The translations under genes were made by a program, and so were the position numbers. Below are positions 29,572 through 41,109 of a stretch of 64,000 bases of DNA, piece by piece (the stretch's first letter is position 1; the number at the start of each line of letters is the position of its first letter). The notes beneath the pieces are model-generated. The model did no database searches. It saw only the letters and a list, made by a program, of their open reading frames with translations, and was not told the origin of the DNA. The stretch comes from Yponomeuta sedellus (lineage: Eukaryota; Arthropoda; Insecta; Lepidoptera; Yponomeutidae), in the NCBI GenBank assembly GCA_934045075.1, contig OW203724.1, positions 10,217,473 to 10,281,472 on the forward strand, written 5' to 3'.

Positions 29572-30534
29572 ATAACTAACTTATGGAGGCTTTATCACAG
29601 TATTTGTTTTACCGAAGCACACGCAGTTTAACATTTGTGCAGTCCTCTGTTCCAGAATAATCGGCTTTCAAACATAACTTTGAGCTAGTCAGGTACTTTT
29701 TAATTATAAAGTTTGGATACACAACTGCTACTGCATATGAACTCTTCTGGTGGCGTGAAATATTAGGAAACAATAAAAAAATCGCATGATTTAGGACTTG
29801 AACCGAAAAATTGAACATGTTGGTAGTCTGCATTGTAAATAAAACACGTTTTATGGTACTATATTGTCAGTTCACAAGTTTTTTTTTGTTTATAAGTTTG
29901 TCTTGATTAATGGCTACTTACAGGATGTTGCAAAAGAATAACATTGTGCTTTCCAAATGAAATGCAATTCAATACCAATACCTTTTCAGAAAGAAACGGC
30001 TAGCTCCATAAATATTTGGATCTGTAAAATACAAATTGAAACTCTTGAATGTTGAAATAGATCTTTTTATCCGACGGTGAAGGCCCAGGAGGGTTCTACT
30101 TTTCGAGCTTATGTTTGTTAGTTAGTGAGTATGTATGTAAGTGTGTGTGTAGGTATGTCACAGGTGTTTTATGTCGTCTAAATTAACTAATTGACAAAAG
30201 TCAGCTGTCATATAATAATGTAGAACTTGCACAAAAAAATGTTTAATCTCATTGGCGAGGCCATGCTAAAAAATAAATAATCATGCTATTTTTATTATCT
30301 ACGACCAATACTTTGAAACCAATCGAAAATACATTCTAGTCACGTGGTACAAAAACACATCATACAAATCTGACTTTAACATCTCACCTTGAAAGTAACG
30401 CGTTATAATTAACGAAGGTTCATAAATATTTGAGTTATCTCGTTTTTGTGCGTCTATGCCCTTATTAGAAAACTTTTAGAATTAAAAGAAAACGAAATCT
30501 TGTAAGTTTTTAATTATTGGAGTAACTTGGTAAA

Positions 30535-30745
30535 CAAGTCCGCTGGTAGCTGAACACCTGTTCGAGGCCAGCTCGAGCTATATCGACAGCAAGTTCTCTC
30601 TACCGATTGAATTTGAACCCCGGCTGGGGACAAAAAAAAAACCAGTTCTGGGATGTTTACATGTTTGTGATGTCGTTGTTTCTGGCTCCCACGACACAGG
30701 GTATCCTCGTGTGGGGCCAGAAGCAATGTACGTGCCTGTATGTAA
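30535..30745 (+). mobile_element. SINE family B, diverged head
   Basis: The body GACAAAAAAAAAACC...GATGTTTACATGTTTGTGAT, GTCGTTGTTTCTGGCTCCCA and CGACACAGGGTATCC is clear. The tRNA-like head is strongly mutated and keeps GATTGAATTTGAACCCCGGC. It forms an inverted pair with the copy at 30775-30885. Confidence 0.65.
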
Positions 30746-30774
30746 ATGCTATGTTATGTTAATGTACTTTAAAA

Positions 30775-30885
30775 AAAACATCCAAGACCTTGGGTTTTTT
30801 TTTGTCCCAAGCCGGGATTCGAACCCGGGACCTCTTGCATAGTAGGCAGATGCGCTACCGCTACGCCACAGTCGTCGTCAAGACT
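30775..30885 (-). mobile_element. SINE family B, head part
   Basis: On the minus strand it has the tRNA-like head (CTGTGGCGTAGCGGTAGCGC, B box GGGTTCGAATCCCGG), then a long A run and CCAAGGTCTTGGATG. It ends where the inverted plus copy begins. Confidence 0.8.
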
Positions 30886-31284
30886 TATGTTCTTTAATTG
30901 AAATAAAAGAAATAACACTTTCAACAGAGAGGATGTTTTTAAGCTTTAAGCACAATTATGATCCAGTATAATTACATGCTACTCACGCGCCTTATCATCG
31001 AATCTGTCCACGGATGTAATGATTATTGTGTATCGCGCCACTGCCAAAAACTAAATGTGACTTTAGGGTGGACCACTTATCTTCACTACAAGTACTCGCC
31101 TCAGTCTGTCCGTGACCATGCAACTGCAACATTGCCGAAAAGTCGGGAATTTAGGTAATTAAATTCTACCTAATAAATAATCGTGATAGGACCCGTTTGA
31201 TGTCTAACTAAATAACTATTATGAACATAGCAAGTCATTAAAAAACTTCTTCACATTAATTTCCTTCTTCAATCATTTTAGTAA

Positions 31285-31332
31285 AACTTATATACATAAC
31301 ATTTACGTACATAACTTATATACATAACATTT
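31285..31332. repeat. Tandem duplication, 28-base period
   Basis: AACTTATATACATAACATTT occurs at 31285-31304 and 31313-31332, just before the tail of a family B SINE. Confidence 0.85.
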
Positions 31333-31337
31333 GTGTT

Positions 31338-31515
31338 ATGCTAGAATCTAGCCCCACAATAGGATACCCTGTGTCATGTGAACCAGAAACAACGACATCA
31401 CAAACATGTAAACATCGAAGACCTGGGGTTTTTTTTTGTCCCCAGCCAGGGTTCGAACTCGGGACCTCTTGCATGGTAGACAGATGCGCTACCGCTGCGC
31501 CACAGAGGTCGTCAA
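31338..31515 (-). mobile_element. SINE family B
   Basis: On the minus strand it has a head with GTGGCGCAGCGGTAGCGCAT and a B box GAGTTCGAACCCTGG, an A-run, CCCCAGGTCTTCGATG, and the tail TGATGTCGTTGTTTCTGG...CAGGGTATCCTATTGTGGGG. It is nearly complete. Confidence 0.85.
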
Positions 31516-31559
31516 ATACGATATTGTTAGCGCAGCCAGACACAGGCAGTGGTGCTAGC

Positions 31560-31610
31560 CGTGAAGTGGCTATATAAAGCGAAGCGCAGGCGGTGCGCCC
31601 CTCTCTTGCT
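31560..31610 (+). promoter_or_regulatory. Possible core promoter or LTR fragment with TATA box
   Basis: GTGGCTATATAAAGCGAAGC places a canonical TATA box about 30 bases before CCCCTCTCTTGC. An AATAAATTATTTTT word follows about 140 bases on. This order would suit a small LTR or a host promoter. Neither LTR boundaries nor a transcript can be shown. Confidence 0.25.
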
Positions 31611-31624
31611 TCGTGGATCTCCAA

Positions 31625-33440
31625 GAGTTCGGACGTGTTTTGTTGTATCGCTGCTTAGAAAAAAAATTCCGTTACGATTTAAATTTTTCTTGTAATAGTT
31701 TTGATTGCCAATTGAAATAAATTATTTTTAGGTAATTCTGAATTTTCTTTTTAAAAAATTAGTTTCCCTTGTGATTCCTAAAAATATCTATATACAGTGC
31801 GAGAAACCTTCCTTTGAAAAACCGCACTAACTTAAGGGTAGCTCGATGCATACCTACTTGCTTCTGGGACACACAAGAGTTTATTTAACATAATCTGTTT
31901 TCGACGAGAGGTCTGGCAGGCAGCAAGCAGGACCTCTCAAGCAGAAAAAAATGTGTTATATTCAAACAAAATTCAAAACATGCATTTCAATACAGGCCTT
32001 GTTCGAGACATTTTAACAGCTGGATTTCTGTTTTTAAAATAAGTATTTTCTTTTTTCATGGCGCAAACTGACTCGCTTTGCCGAGCATCGAAAGTCTTTC
32101 TTGACCGTATCTAATTACTGGATGAATCAATATTTTGTCCAAAGTTGTGGCACCAACAGAAGAAAGCACTCTAGATAGGCCGTCCTGAAATAAATCCTAC
32201 TAACACACGTCCAACTTTTCGTTGAATTGCTCGTGCAAAAGCTTCGATCCAATCTGCGACGGAAAAAAATTACATACTTCGATTTTTTATCCTGTTCCTG
32301 TTATGAGAAATTCACAAATAAAATCAATCTTTAACGGTTTCTCATATAACCCAGTTTAAAAATGATAAAGGTGAATACCGCATTATCAACCTAGAAGAAT
32401 AATTTCAGATAAAGTCATCAATTTTGTAGGTTTACATAATTATTCTTCATTTACCCAGTTTTCATTAAGACATCGGCTAGGTACCCGATTGTTTCCCTAT
32501 AATCCCAATAAGATGAACTCGGTTGCGTGCCCTAGGCGTGGGGCACATAGGAAGGACGTGGATCGAGTGCGCGGAAAGGACGTCCTTGCAATTCACTTTC
32601 ATACCAAGTGTAATAAAGCGAGCGGACCTATGTCCCACACAGATAAGGAGGGGTGAAGACGCGAACTCGATACGATCCTCTACCCCGCTCCGTAGTCTGA
32701 TGCTACGGCTAGTCTAATTGTTGGGATTGACCAACGTGGTCTTGGCTTTGTTTGCACAACTCAGCGACTTTCGCCCCTAGGCGATCAAGACGCTTTAATA
32801 CGGCTCTCGTGCGATATGTAGAGACCTACTGAGGCATATGGAATCCGCATGAGAAGATTTCAAAAGAGATTTACTCAAAATATAAATATTAGTGTCTATA
32901 GTAGGTATTTTTGCTCTGCAGACGGTGGAAAATAAACGGTTTTTATGCATACTGGTTATGCTACTTCAACTTCAACCTAATCTTTGGTTCTTTGTACACT
33001 AACAATCTATGCTGTTAACAGCTATCAGTTGGTTAAAGTGCATACAGAAAAAACAACTGACACTGCTGTAACAAAAAAAATACATAATATTAATAATTAT
33101 GAACCTGGGGTAAGAGAAGTATGAACGAGACAAAATATCTTAGTTTTTTTTTACTTTTTACTGGAAAGTCTTACAAAGAAAAAATGTAACCCTTGCTCTA
33201 CAAAAACTAGGTATTTTATTTACTCTTGTTCATAAACTAGTATTACAGCAGGGTAACCTAAAATTCGTTCACCTTTTGTAAGGGGACATTCTAAACATGA
33301 TTTATAGAAACATATTCGAAAAAACGCTGCGTAAATTTTTTTTATTTCTGTTTTATTATTAATACCTTAATTGCGCTTAAATTTTGAGACTAAAAACATA
33401 CAGTGCAGCGGACTTAATGCCATAAGCAATATTTTTTTCC
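31625..33440. other. No gene seen
   Basis: Mostly AT-rich sequence. A GC-richer block at 32515-32850 has short open frames on the plus strand, but no motif and no match to other repeats here. The last 60 bases (GCGGACTTAATGCC and around) weakly resemble the 3' UTR of LINE A. Confidence 0.4.
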
Positions 33441-33454
33441 AAAATATAACTTCA

Positions 33455-33527
33455 TTTTAAAAACCTATTTAGAGGCTAAAAATTTGTCCTTAGCACGGGT
33501 TAGTGCATAAAAAATAAAAATAGTATA
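33455..33527 (-). mobile_element. FB-tRNA element copy 6, arm joined to outer block
   Basis: It is flanked by a 9-bp repeat, ATAACTTCA (33446-33454 and 33528-33536). It consists only of the arm (AAAAACCTATTTAGAGGCTA) joined directly to the outer block (CCTTAGCACGGGTTAGTGCA). The tRNA-like core is wholly deleted, yet the copy has a clean duplication. It was therefore inserted in this short form or lost its core precisely. Confidence 0.85.
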
Positions 33528-34149
33528 ATAACTTCACTTACATACACAAGCAATATCATAGAGTAGAATAATAAAAACCGAAAAAAACTATGGTTTTTCA
33601 GTGATAGCACCTCGCCGATTGCTATTGATTAATATTGCTAACGATTTTGAAGATCACGCCGTAGAGTAATACAATAAATTATTATGACTTTATACTTGAA
33701 TTTACTTTGTTGAGAGTGTAAATTACGTTGAACAAAAAGATAAATAAAGGCCTCTGGGAAGTTGTCTCAGCAAATATACAACGCGGGAATTTAACGGCGC
33801 TGATAACGTTCACACTTGACCAAACATAATAGAATAGCGCCAGCGCCCCGCGTGAAACGAATTAAATTCGCATTAGGAAATCGCGTCTCCGCCTAACTTT
33901 TTTCCAGCCTCTGCACCAGGGGTGTCCAATATAATTTTGTGGCGGGCCAGATTTATATAGAAACTGCAGCGGCCCATAGAAGATGCTTAAATTTTTTGAA
34001 GAAAGGCTTGGCTGTCGCCGATCGAGCTATTTTTCCATAAACTCCATGGACTACTCCGCAGGCTCTGCAACCTAAAGTGGGTCTTGGCCTCCGACACAAG
34101 AAGTCGCCACGGTGATGAAAGGTAAAGTAAACGCTATCTAATTTTGTGT

Positions 34150-34260
34150 AAATAGTTTTTCCTTGAATGCATATAAAAGTCTGACACTCTCTAGAACGGT
34201 CGGTTCGGTTCTCGGTCGTAGAATAAACGTGTTGTATTAAATTTGGTAAAGAAATCTGTA
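34150..34260 (+). other. Possible LTR remnant
   Basis: GCATATAAAAGTCTGACACT (TATA box), then CGGTCGGTTCGGTTCTCGGT and AATAAACGTGTTG (poly-A signal) within 80 bases, resembles the U3-R part of an insect BEL or gypsy LTR. No partner LTR, primer site or target duplication was found. Confidence 0.25.
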
Positions 34261-34794
34261 AATACCAAAGTAATCCTCATATTTTATTTTATTTATTTAT
34301 TTGCTCATATTCCATCAGATTATGAATTTGTCTCTGTCCAGCGTGGTCTCTTGCCAGTCGTTCGCCTGGAGCTCACACAGGTCGTTGGCCACTTTGGTGA
34401 GGCTAAACGCAAAAAAACGGCGCCTTGTAATATTAATAGATATGTTAAATTCACTTTGTGGATTAGCGACCTCTATAGGCCAAATGGTGGTCCGCGGGCC
34501 CTACGTTGGACAGATCTGCGCACAGTCCGCAGCCTCGGTGTATCGGAATAAATGGGGCAAACTTTATTTTATTTAAAACAGTCCCACTGAATATTTATGC
34601 TTCGCAACTTATTTACCATTCTGTTCTGACAAAATGCTATAAGTAAGTATCTACTGAGTGGAGTTTTAAAATGGCCAAGAAAAGAAACTAACTTTTATTG
34701 TAAGGTTTAGCTAGATGTGGCTAGCTGCATAAACTTTTGTCGCAATTAGTTTTTGTACTGTTGTCAAGGTAATTATTATTAGGGATTGATGAAT

Positions 34795-35165
34795 TGAATT
34801 TAGAACATCGTGTACACCAAGTTTATGAATTCCAAACATACCTATTTAAGTACTCCATTGTGCCGAATTTATTATACAACCATTTTAATTCGTTAAAAAC
34901 TCAGACACGGAACCTTCTTGGTGTACTTCTTTTTTAATTTGCTTTGCGCACGCTATTTACTTTAAAACATTTTTTGCATTAAGTCATTTCCTAGCTGAGG
35001 TGAGATAAAAAGCTACGTGTGCACTTGAGTGCAAAGATTTTTCACCTCATTTTTTTTATTTCGTCGCTAACGCTTAGGATTCTAATTAATAAAACCTTCC
35101 CTTGCTCCACTGAGCAATGAGGGATCAAAATTGAGCACGCGGTTAAAAAGCAAGTTTGCACTCTT
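34795..35165. repeat. Unclassified repeat X, copy 2
   Basis: This is the same-orientation counterpart of 5745-6108. TTAGAACATCGTGTACACCA, CGTTAAAAACTCAGACACGG and ATTGAGCACGCGGTTAAAAA are retained, with several small indels between the copies. Confidence 0.6.
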
Positions 35166-35169
35166 GTAT

Positions 35170-37790
35170 GACAAATAACTATTGTAGTGTATGTATATAC
35201 GTGCTAATTGAGCCCGTACGTCTGGCGCTCCCTGGACAACAATCAGCGTGTCCGTAACGCCTAAATCCTTCCACCACATAGCGTAACGTGGTGAAGAAGT
35301 GAAATACCTACGTACATACTGTTTTCTGCTTTTTTTTTATCTGGCGCTCACTTGACACCGTTTTAAGGCGCTCTGTACAATAACACTACAGCCACTAACG
35401 GAAACAAACAATATCTTTTGTACAGATGGTTTTATGCAACGATCGACACTTTTCGCAACAACGATCTGTAAAAATTATATGATTTTCTTCCATTGGTCAC
35501 CCTATAGTTACTGCATGAAACCCCTTAATAGTGAAACCAGTTGTAAGAGGAATAACTTTCTCTTCTGACACCTTATAACATTATGTCAATAAAGCAGTCT
35601 TTTACCTAACCCTTAGCAGGATATTGCACAGCTGACTAAACTGATAAGATAAGATAAGATAGTATCAGATACTCGTTTATTAATATCGACAATGATACAA
35701 TATATAAATAAGAACTGACCAAGTGCGAGTTCGAAGCGCACGCCGAGGGTTCTTAACACTAAAAATATGACAATAATGTGTTTACTTCATACATTTCGAG
35801 ACTCCTTAGCGGGAGCCTGGCTTCCCTACTATTGAAAGGTTTTTATGCTTGTAACGTACGTTATACTTGGTTTTATACGTGTTTTTACACTCATCTGGGT
35901 GACTTGAAAGCCGCGGTTATGTTAGTAGTAATTAAAATTAGCATCTATTTAAACTATTACATTTAAGTATAGATGCAAAAAAAATTGAGAAAACTTGTTT
36001 CGAATCGAGAAATACTGTTCAAAAGCGCGAACAATTAGTACTGCCTCTGTCTATCAGAACAATGACCCACGGATCCGCGGCACGAACGCACTGCTCTAAC
36101 TAGCTACTAATGGTTCTAATAGATTCGAGCTGTGTCAAGATATTTATGATAAGTGCCTTTTAAAAATTAAACAAACTAGCTCAAGGTGCTATATTCGATA
36201 GCTGCTGTTAAGGCACGTTCATTTTGCTATGGCTTGCAAACAACCCAAAATTAATATTGTATTATGGTATATGCTATTGTAGACATAGATTCTGTGATAA
36301 TTTCAACTAGCTATCTATTAAGGTTCAACAGTTCAGCAGAAAAAGCACAATTAATAGGGTCTTGTTGGCGATGACGGGACGATCTCTGCAATTTCTTGCC
36401 GGAGTTGTCAAAGGTGGCAAATGACCGAAAATATTGGTCTTAAAGGGAGAAGAAAAAGAAAAAACTTTTATTATAGCCACAGTACACACGCCACGATAAC
36501 AAAACAAACTTAAAACACAATACTACATAACATTAAAATAAAAGAAAAGAACACAAAAGGTCACGGCTTGTCACTGCTGCTATAAACGGCAAATGACTCA
36601 GCAATATGCTGATGGGCAAGCCTACAGCGCTGATTTTCAGTCAGTGTCAGGTGCACCGCGAACTTTACAGACTGCGGTGTGGTGCAACCATGGGAAATAC
36701 CATACTGAATAAAGGAGGCCATTGTCCTGCAGTGGAATACCAATAGCATGCAGGCTACATAAAAAATAGGGTCTTGCTTGTTACCCACCGGATCCGGAAC
36801 CCTAAAAACGTCGCGATCTTTATTAATTTCATAACTTTGTCGAAAAAAGAACAGTATTTAACACGGGCGGCGGCGGGGCGGGTGGGGCGGTCACCCCTCG
36901 CATACGCAAATAGCGTAATCATGAAGTTACTGCTCGCGCTGAATAGACAGCAGCCACGCCAACCCGTCGTTATTTATCAAACATCAGAACCCGGCTGACT
37001 TCATGTAGCATTAACAAATTACAGCCATAACCAAGTAGTTAGGTAACGGTTAAGTGAGCCCTTAGCCTAATAAAGCGCTGCGGCGCGGTCGATTTCTGTC
37101 ACAGATTCTCAGTTTGGCTTTCGTACACATAGAATAAAATATCATTTTAAATTCGTGTTTTCTCAATTATATGTAACATGTTGAGTTGACAGCAGGTCGA
37201 CCTTTATATGTTTGTTGCAAAGTAATCCTTAACCTATGAAACGAATGAACGTAGGTAAAATTGATGAAAACGCGAATAACTTGTAGGAATCTTTAACCTG
37301 TCTTGTGCTTGTTTTTCAAATGACATTGTCCCATTTTAGAGTACATTTCGGGCAACTGCCAAATCCGTTATGGGATTAGGCTGGGTATCGAACCTTACGA
37401 TTTTAAAAAGTTTTAGCCGAGACCTGTGGGTACCTATGTCAAAAATCGCTTTAGTTACTGCAACGACGAGACGTTCAATACTTCATAGATTTTATTTTTA
37501 TTTAGTTATATGGGTACATATTATTTACGTACGATAATTACGTAGCTCGTTTTGATCAACAAAGTATGGATTTAAGAATATATTCCTCGATTGCGGGAAA
37601 CAACATTCAGAAAATAAAAGTACACCGAAAAGTTCCTCTGGGCATGACAAGGTTTTTGTTTCACTGTCCAATCTGTGCTCTGATATTTATATCAGAAAAT
37701 CTTTAGGCGACATTTTTAGGCGACTTTACATGACGACATGACATTTATAAGTTATAAAGGGTGTATAGGAGAACTAAACCGGTAATTTTA
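35170..37790. other. No gene seen
   Basis: No supported gene or classifiable repeat. A small GATAA tandem lies at 35645-35660. A short G/C-rich run (GGCGGCGGCGGGGCGGGTGG) sits at 36867-36890 with an ATGAAGTTACTGCTCGCGCT start-like word 40 bases on. That frame closes within 30 codons and has no donor site I trust. Confidence 0.4.
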
Positions 37791-37796
37791 CTTTAT

Positions 37797-37926
37797 GGTA
37801 TCAACCCTTTGTATGTCCCCACTGCTAGGGCACGGGCTCTTCCTGCATCGCAGGAAGGTTAGGCCACCACGGGGGCCAAGTCCGGGTTTAGTTAAGACCT
37901 GTCTTAAGACCGCCATAAGTCTAACA
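37797..37926 (-). mobile_element. 5S SINE, tail part, internally deleted
   Basis: GTATCAACCCTTTGTATGTC, CCCACTGCTAGGGCACGGG and GCATCGCAGGAAGGTTAGGC are followed by a shortened, mutated body. It stops near the GACCGCCATAAG block. Confidence 0.75.
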
Positions 37927-38689
37927 GGGGGTTTTGGTGCAATAAATTGTTATTTTATAAATAAGACTAACATCTATCTGTTCCGTTCTGTACTGTTCCA
38001 TTCCATCAATTACATAAAACATTCCGTTTTCTTTGCGCAAAACATTTTCGTTGCAAATTATTAAAAAAATAATAGAAATATTGAAAACCAATTGCTCTGT
38101 GTAAGCGTGTATGAAAAAGCACGAGCAGGAGACTTTACATCTGATTTTACCTAAAACACGCAAATACTATGAACCACCTGAATAAACATTGTGGCAAGCA
38201 GGGTTGTCAAAAAGCTTATTCACGTGTCGATTGTGTGTGACTACACTAGCAGAAACAAACAAGACTAGTTTCCATATAAAGTATACAGCGATGTTTTATA
38301 GCTCACCCCGCCTTTGCTCGGAGTTTCCATATTTTTCGCATTACTTATGCATAGAGTACAAATTGAAACGTAACTCCTTGTTGTACGAGTCATCGGTATT
38401 CAAAGCCACCGACGGGGTTTACTGCGCTGTACACGTTACCCTGATTGTTCTAAAACCGACAAATAACACACCTTGCCTTTTTATCGGCTACCAAACATTC
38501 GAAAAAGGCCTGGACCGCACAGATAGAAATTAAAAATAACTTCCACACAACATAATCACTTTTCCTGCGCCTTGATTATGTAACGTTTAACGTAGGTGTA
38601 CATGTGTGCGAAATCGGAGCATTCACTTAGCTCTGCGCATAGATATGAAGCGGCGCGTTATATATATAATTGTATACCTATACCTAAAC

Positions 38690-38960
38690 GTCAAAAGTCA
38701 CATAATCAAGGCGCCGATCCCAAACTAGGATACCCTGTTGCTATGGCAACCTCGCAAGGATATTCTTCTTCTTCAGGCTATATTAGTCCACTGCTGGACA
38801 TAGCCCTCCCCTAATGAGCGCCATAGCGCAAGGACATTACAAAAAACATGGAAATACACCCAGAGTGACGCCATTTGTACAAATGTACGTCGGCCTCCAA
38901 TGGGAATCGAACTCACGACCTCCGGCATGGTTTTTAGACGTGATACCGGCAGGCCGACGA
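38690..38960 (-). mobile_element. SINE family D, split by a LINE tail
   Basis: This minus-strand copy has CTAGGATACCCTGTTGCTAT at its tail side and a tRNA-like head reading CCGGAGGTCGTGAGTTCGAT on the minus strand. A 63-bp LINE tail (38765-38827) interrupts it. Its tail resembles that of family B (GGGTATCCTAG), although the head differs. Confidence 0.65.
38765..38827 (-). mobile_element. Very short LINE 3' end insertion, 63 bp
   Basis: It is flanked by GCAAGGATATT (38754-38764) and GCAAGGACATT (38828-38838), one mismatch. On the minus strand it ends GGCTATGTCCAGCAGTGGAC, then TAATATAGCCTGAAGAAGAA. It shares this 3' end with 28102-28355 and 52100-52154. Confidence 0.82.
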
Positions 38961-39299
38961 GCAGTAGTGACGTCATACATTTTTAGTTCTCAACAAAACG
39001 TACCAAAGAAAGGATTACTACAAATTCTACCTTTGCGATAGTAATCTCAGACACGTTGGCAGTCGTCATTTGTTTTTGTTCATAATTTTACGTTACCTAT
39101 CTCCAAAAACATTGTGCAGCCTAGTAGAATTCTTTACAAGTATCAAACTCGTTATTTACCTTGCGATATCAATTAATTCTAATTCTTTTTTTACTAGAAT
39201 GAATTGATACCGCAGCGTTAGTTTTGTAAAATTACATTAGCGAATTGTAACAAAAAGAAATAAAAAAAAAAGTTAACGTCTCCATTTCCGTAACAAACC

Positions 39300-39412
39300 A
39301 AAAGTAGAAAACTATATTTTCTGGGGCGAAAATGTACTCGTATGATAAAAAGTATTTTTTTATCATATGAGTAGGTACATTTTCGCCCCAGAAAATATAG
39401 TTTTCTACTTTT
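39300..39412. repeat. Long near-perfect hairpin
   Basis: The left arm (39300-39351, AAAAGTAGAAAACTATATTT...) is the reverse complement of the right arm (39357-39412). The arms differ by one substitution and a 4-base insertion in the right arm. The loop is only a few bases. There is no coding content and no known family. Confidence 0.92.
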
Positions 39413-39514
39413 GTTAGACTGCACACTACCAAAAGGGCTACGTACCTAAAAGCACCAGAGTAAATTAGGATCTGCGTTTTTCAACTTCTGTTTTATAAGA
39501 TTTTTAAGCTTTCA

Positions 39515-39610
39515 TCATCATCATCAGCCCGGTAAACCCCACTGCTGGGTATAGGCCTCTTCATTTCCACGCCAGCCAGCACGGTCTCGCACTCTCTCTT
39601 TAAGCTTTAT
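39515..39610 (-). mobile_element. RTE-like LINE 3' tail
   Basis: CATCATCATCATCAGCCCGG, CCCACTGCTGGGTATAGGCC and CACGGTCTCGCACTCTCTC match the 3' end of the RTE-like LINE at 53512 (ATCATCATCAGCCC, CTGCTGGGTATAGGCC, CACGGTCTCTCGCC). Only the tail is present. Confidence 0.65.
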
Positions 39611-40009
39611 ATTTAAAAAAATATCAGATTTAAAAAAATGCAGCCTCTGGTAAATCATTATCCCACAAGAATGTCTAATACCCCAGAAAATAGACCAAAT
39701 ACATGTGCCAAAGTAAATAACATAGACCTCCTTTGCTTTTGTAGGCGTACGTGGGCCCGGGGACATCTAGTATTCTAATACAACGTGAACGAAACCGCAA
39801 GCGTAGCTTGATCATAATTATTTTAGTAAACTTCCGAGCTCATTTTGTATTCATCCCAACACTTTAACAATCATAGAGTCGTAAAACTCAAATTCAAAAA
39901 CTTCCAAACTTCCATTGCTACAGCTGCTAAAATACTGCAAATACACTCCCGGCTTATCAACTGACTAGTTAGGAGTAGATTTCTCATAGCCACATACATT
40001 GCTTCTAGC

Positions 40010-40170
40010 CCCACACTAGGACACCCTGTGTCGTGGCAACCAGAAACAGCGATATCACAAACATGTAAACATGCAAGACCTGGGGTGTTTTTTTATCCCC
40101 AGCCGGGATTCGAACCCGGGACCTCTCGCATGGTAGGCAGATGCGCTACCGCTGCGCCACAGAGGTCATG
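40010..40170 (-). mobile_element. SINE family B
   Basis: The tail CCCCACACTAGGACACCCTG, CAACCAGAAACAGCGATATC and GCAAGACCTGGGGTG precede a head that reads TGTGGCGCAGCGGTAGCGCA on the minus strand with B box GGGTTCGAATCCCGG. It is close to full length. Confidence 0.85.
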
Positions 40171-40174
40171 GGTA

Positions 40175-41100
40175 GCATATTATATAATTTGATTAGTTAA
40201 ACAGAAAGGTAGTTAAACAGAAAGTCCGGGTTAAGTTTCGATGTTGGATAATGTACTAGGCTCTCACCGAAATGTAGGAGTAATTTTGTAAATAGATGGA
40301 AAAAGTCTGTGATTTCATCGTCGCTCTAGGGATCTCGGATGCTTCTGGCAAAAAGTACTAGGCTCACATGTACATGGAGCTCAATGGCTCACTAAATGCG
40401 CACCAATGCAATTGTTGCAAGCGTTATCCAATAAAAAATTGGCCTTCCAAATTCAAATTTTTGACATTTTTATTTCCAAGAAGAGAGTAAAAAGTTTCGA
40501 TGCAACGAATTTGGGATACAAAGCAGTTCCATACTCTGGTTTAAAACTTCTGGTTTGTTTAGAGCGGAAGAGATATAGGTCAAGTCCTCAAGAGTTAATG
40601 AGAGGTTCGATATTTCAATAAAACGTGATAGCGTAGGTATATAAATTCAAAATTGGATTTATATACTTACCATACATGTTTGATTGGATAGCAATAGCTT
40701 GTTTTGGGCCCTAACTTTAGGGATCAAAATACGTCATTTCGAGCAGATGGAGTGAAAAAGTATTATAAAATCACGGTGGAATTAACAGCCGGTGCTCGTA
40801 AATGAGCACATGAAGAATTATGACAGTATTATAGTAGGAGTAGTAGACCTCGTGTTCTCTTTAAAATACGTAGGTAACCACCTAGATGTAGTGACGAGGA
40901 TACATCTTGGTAAATACCTTATTTAGTCAAAGCTCAATTATGCTGATACCGTTATTGGGGGCAGTCTGCTAGGAAGAACTAAAAAAAATATACAGAGGAT
41001 GCAGAATTCATGCGCAAGGTTTTGTTTCACTATACCATGGAGTGCACATTACTCCTTGCTTCAGTAGTAACAACATACTCAATATGGAGCTTCGGCAAGC
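40175..41100. other. No gene seen
   Basis: There are short open frames on both strands but no motif, repeat or splice context that supports a gene. Confidence 0.45.
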
Positions 41101-41109
41101 CCTGCATTT

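Noticed and set aside
32523..32717. 64-codon plus-strand frame in a GC-richer block
   Set aside because: No motif, no splice context and no start evidence; composition alone is not enough.
33917..33960. hAT-like end (CAGGGGTGTCCAATATAATT ... GGCGGGCC)
   Set aside because: Only one end is suggestive. No opposite TIR or 8-bp duplication was found.
36774..36998. GC-rich run followed by an ATG and a leader-like MKLLLAL
   Set aside because: The frame ends after about 25 codons and has no credible donor or downstream exon.
37080..37200. Possible LTR (poly-A word and ATGTAACA end near 37185)
   Set aside because: No second LTR, TG start, primer site or target duplication could be located.
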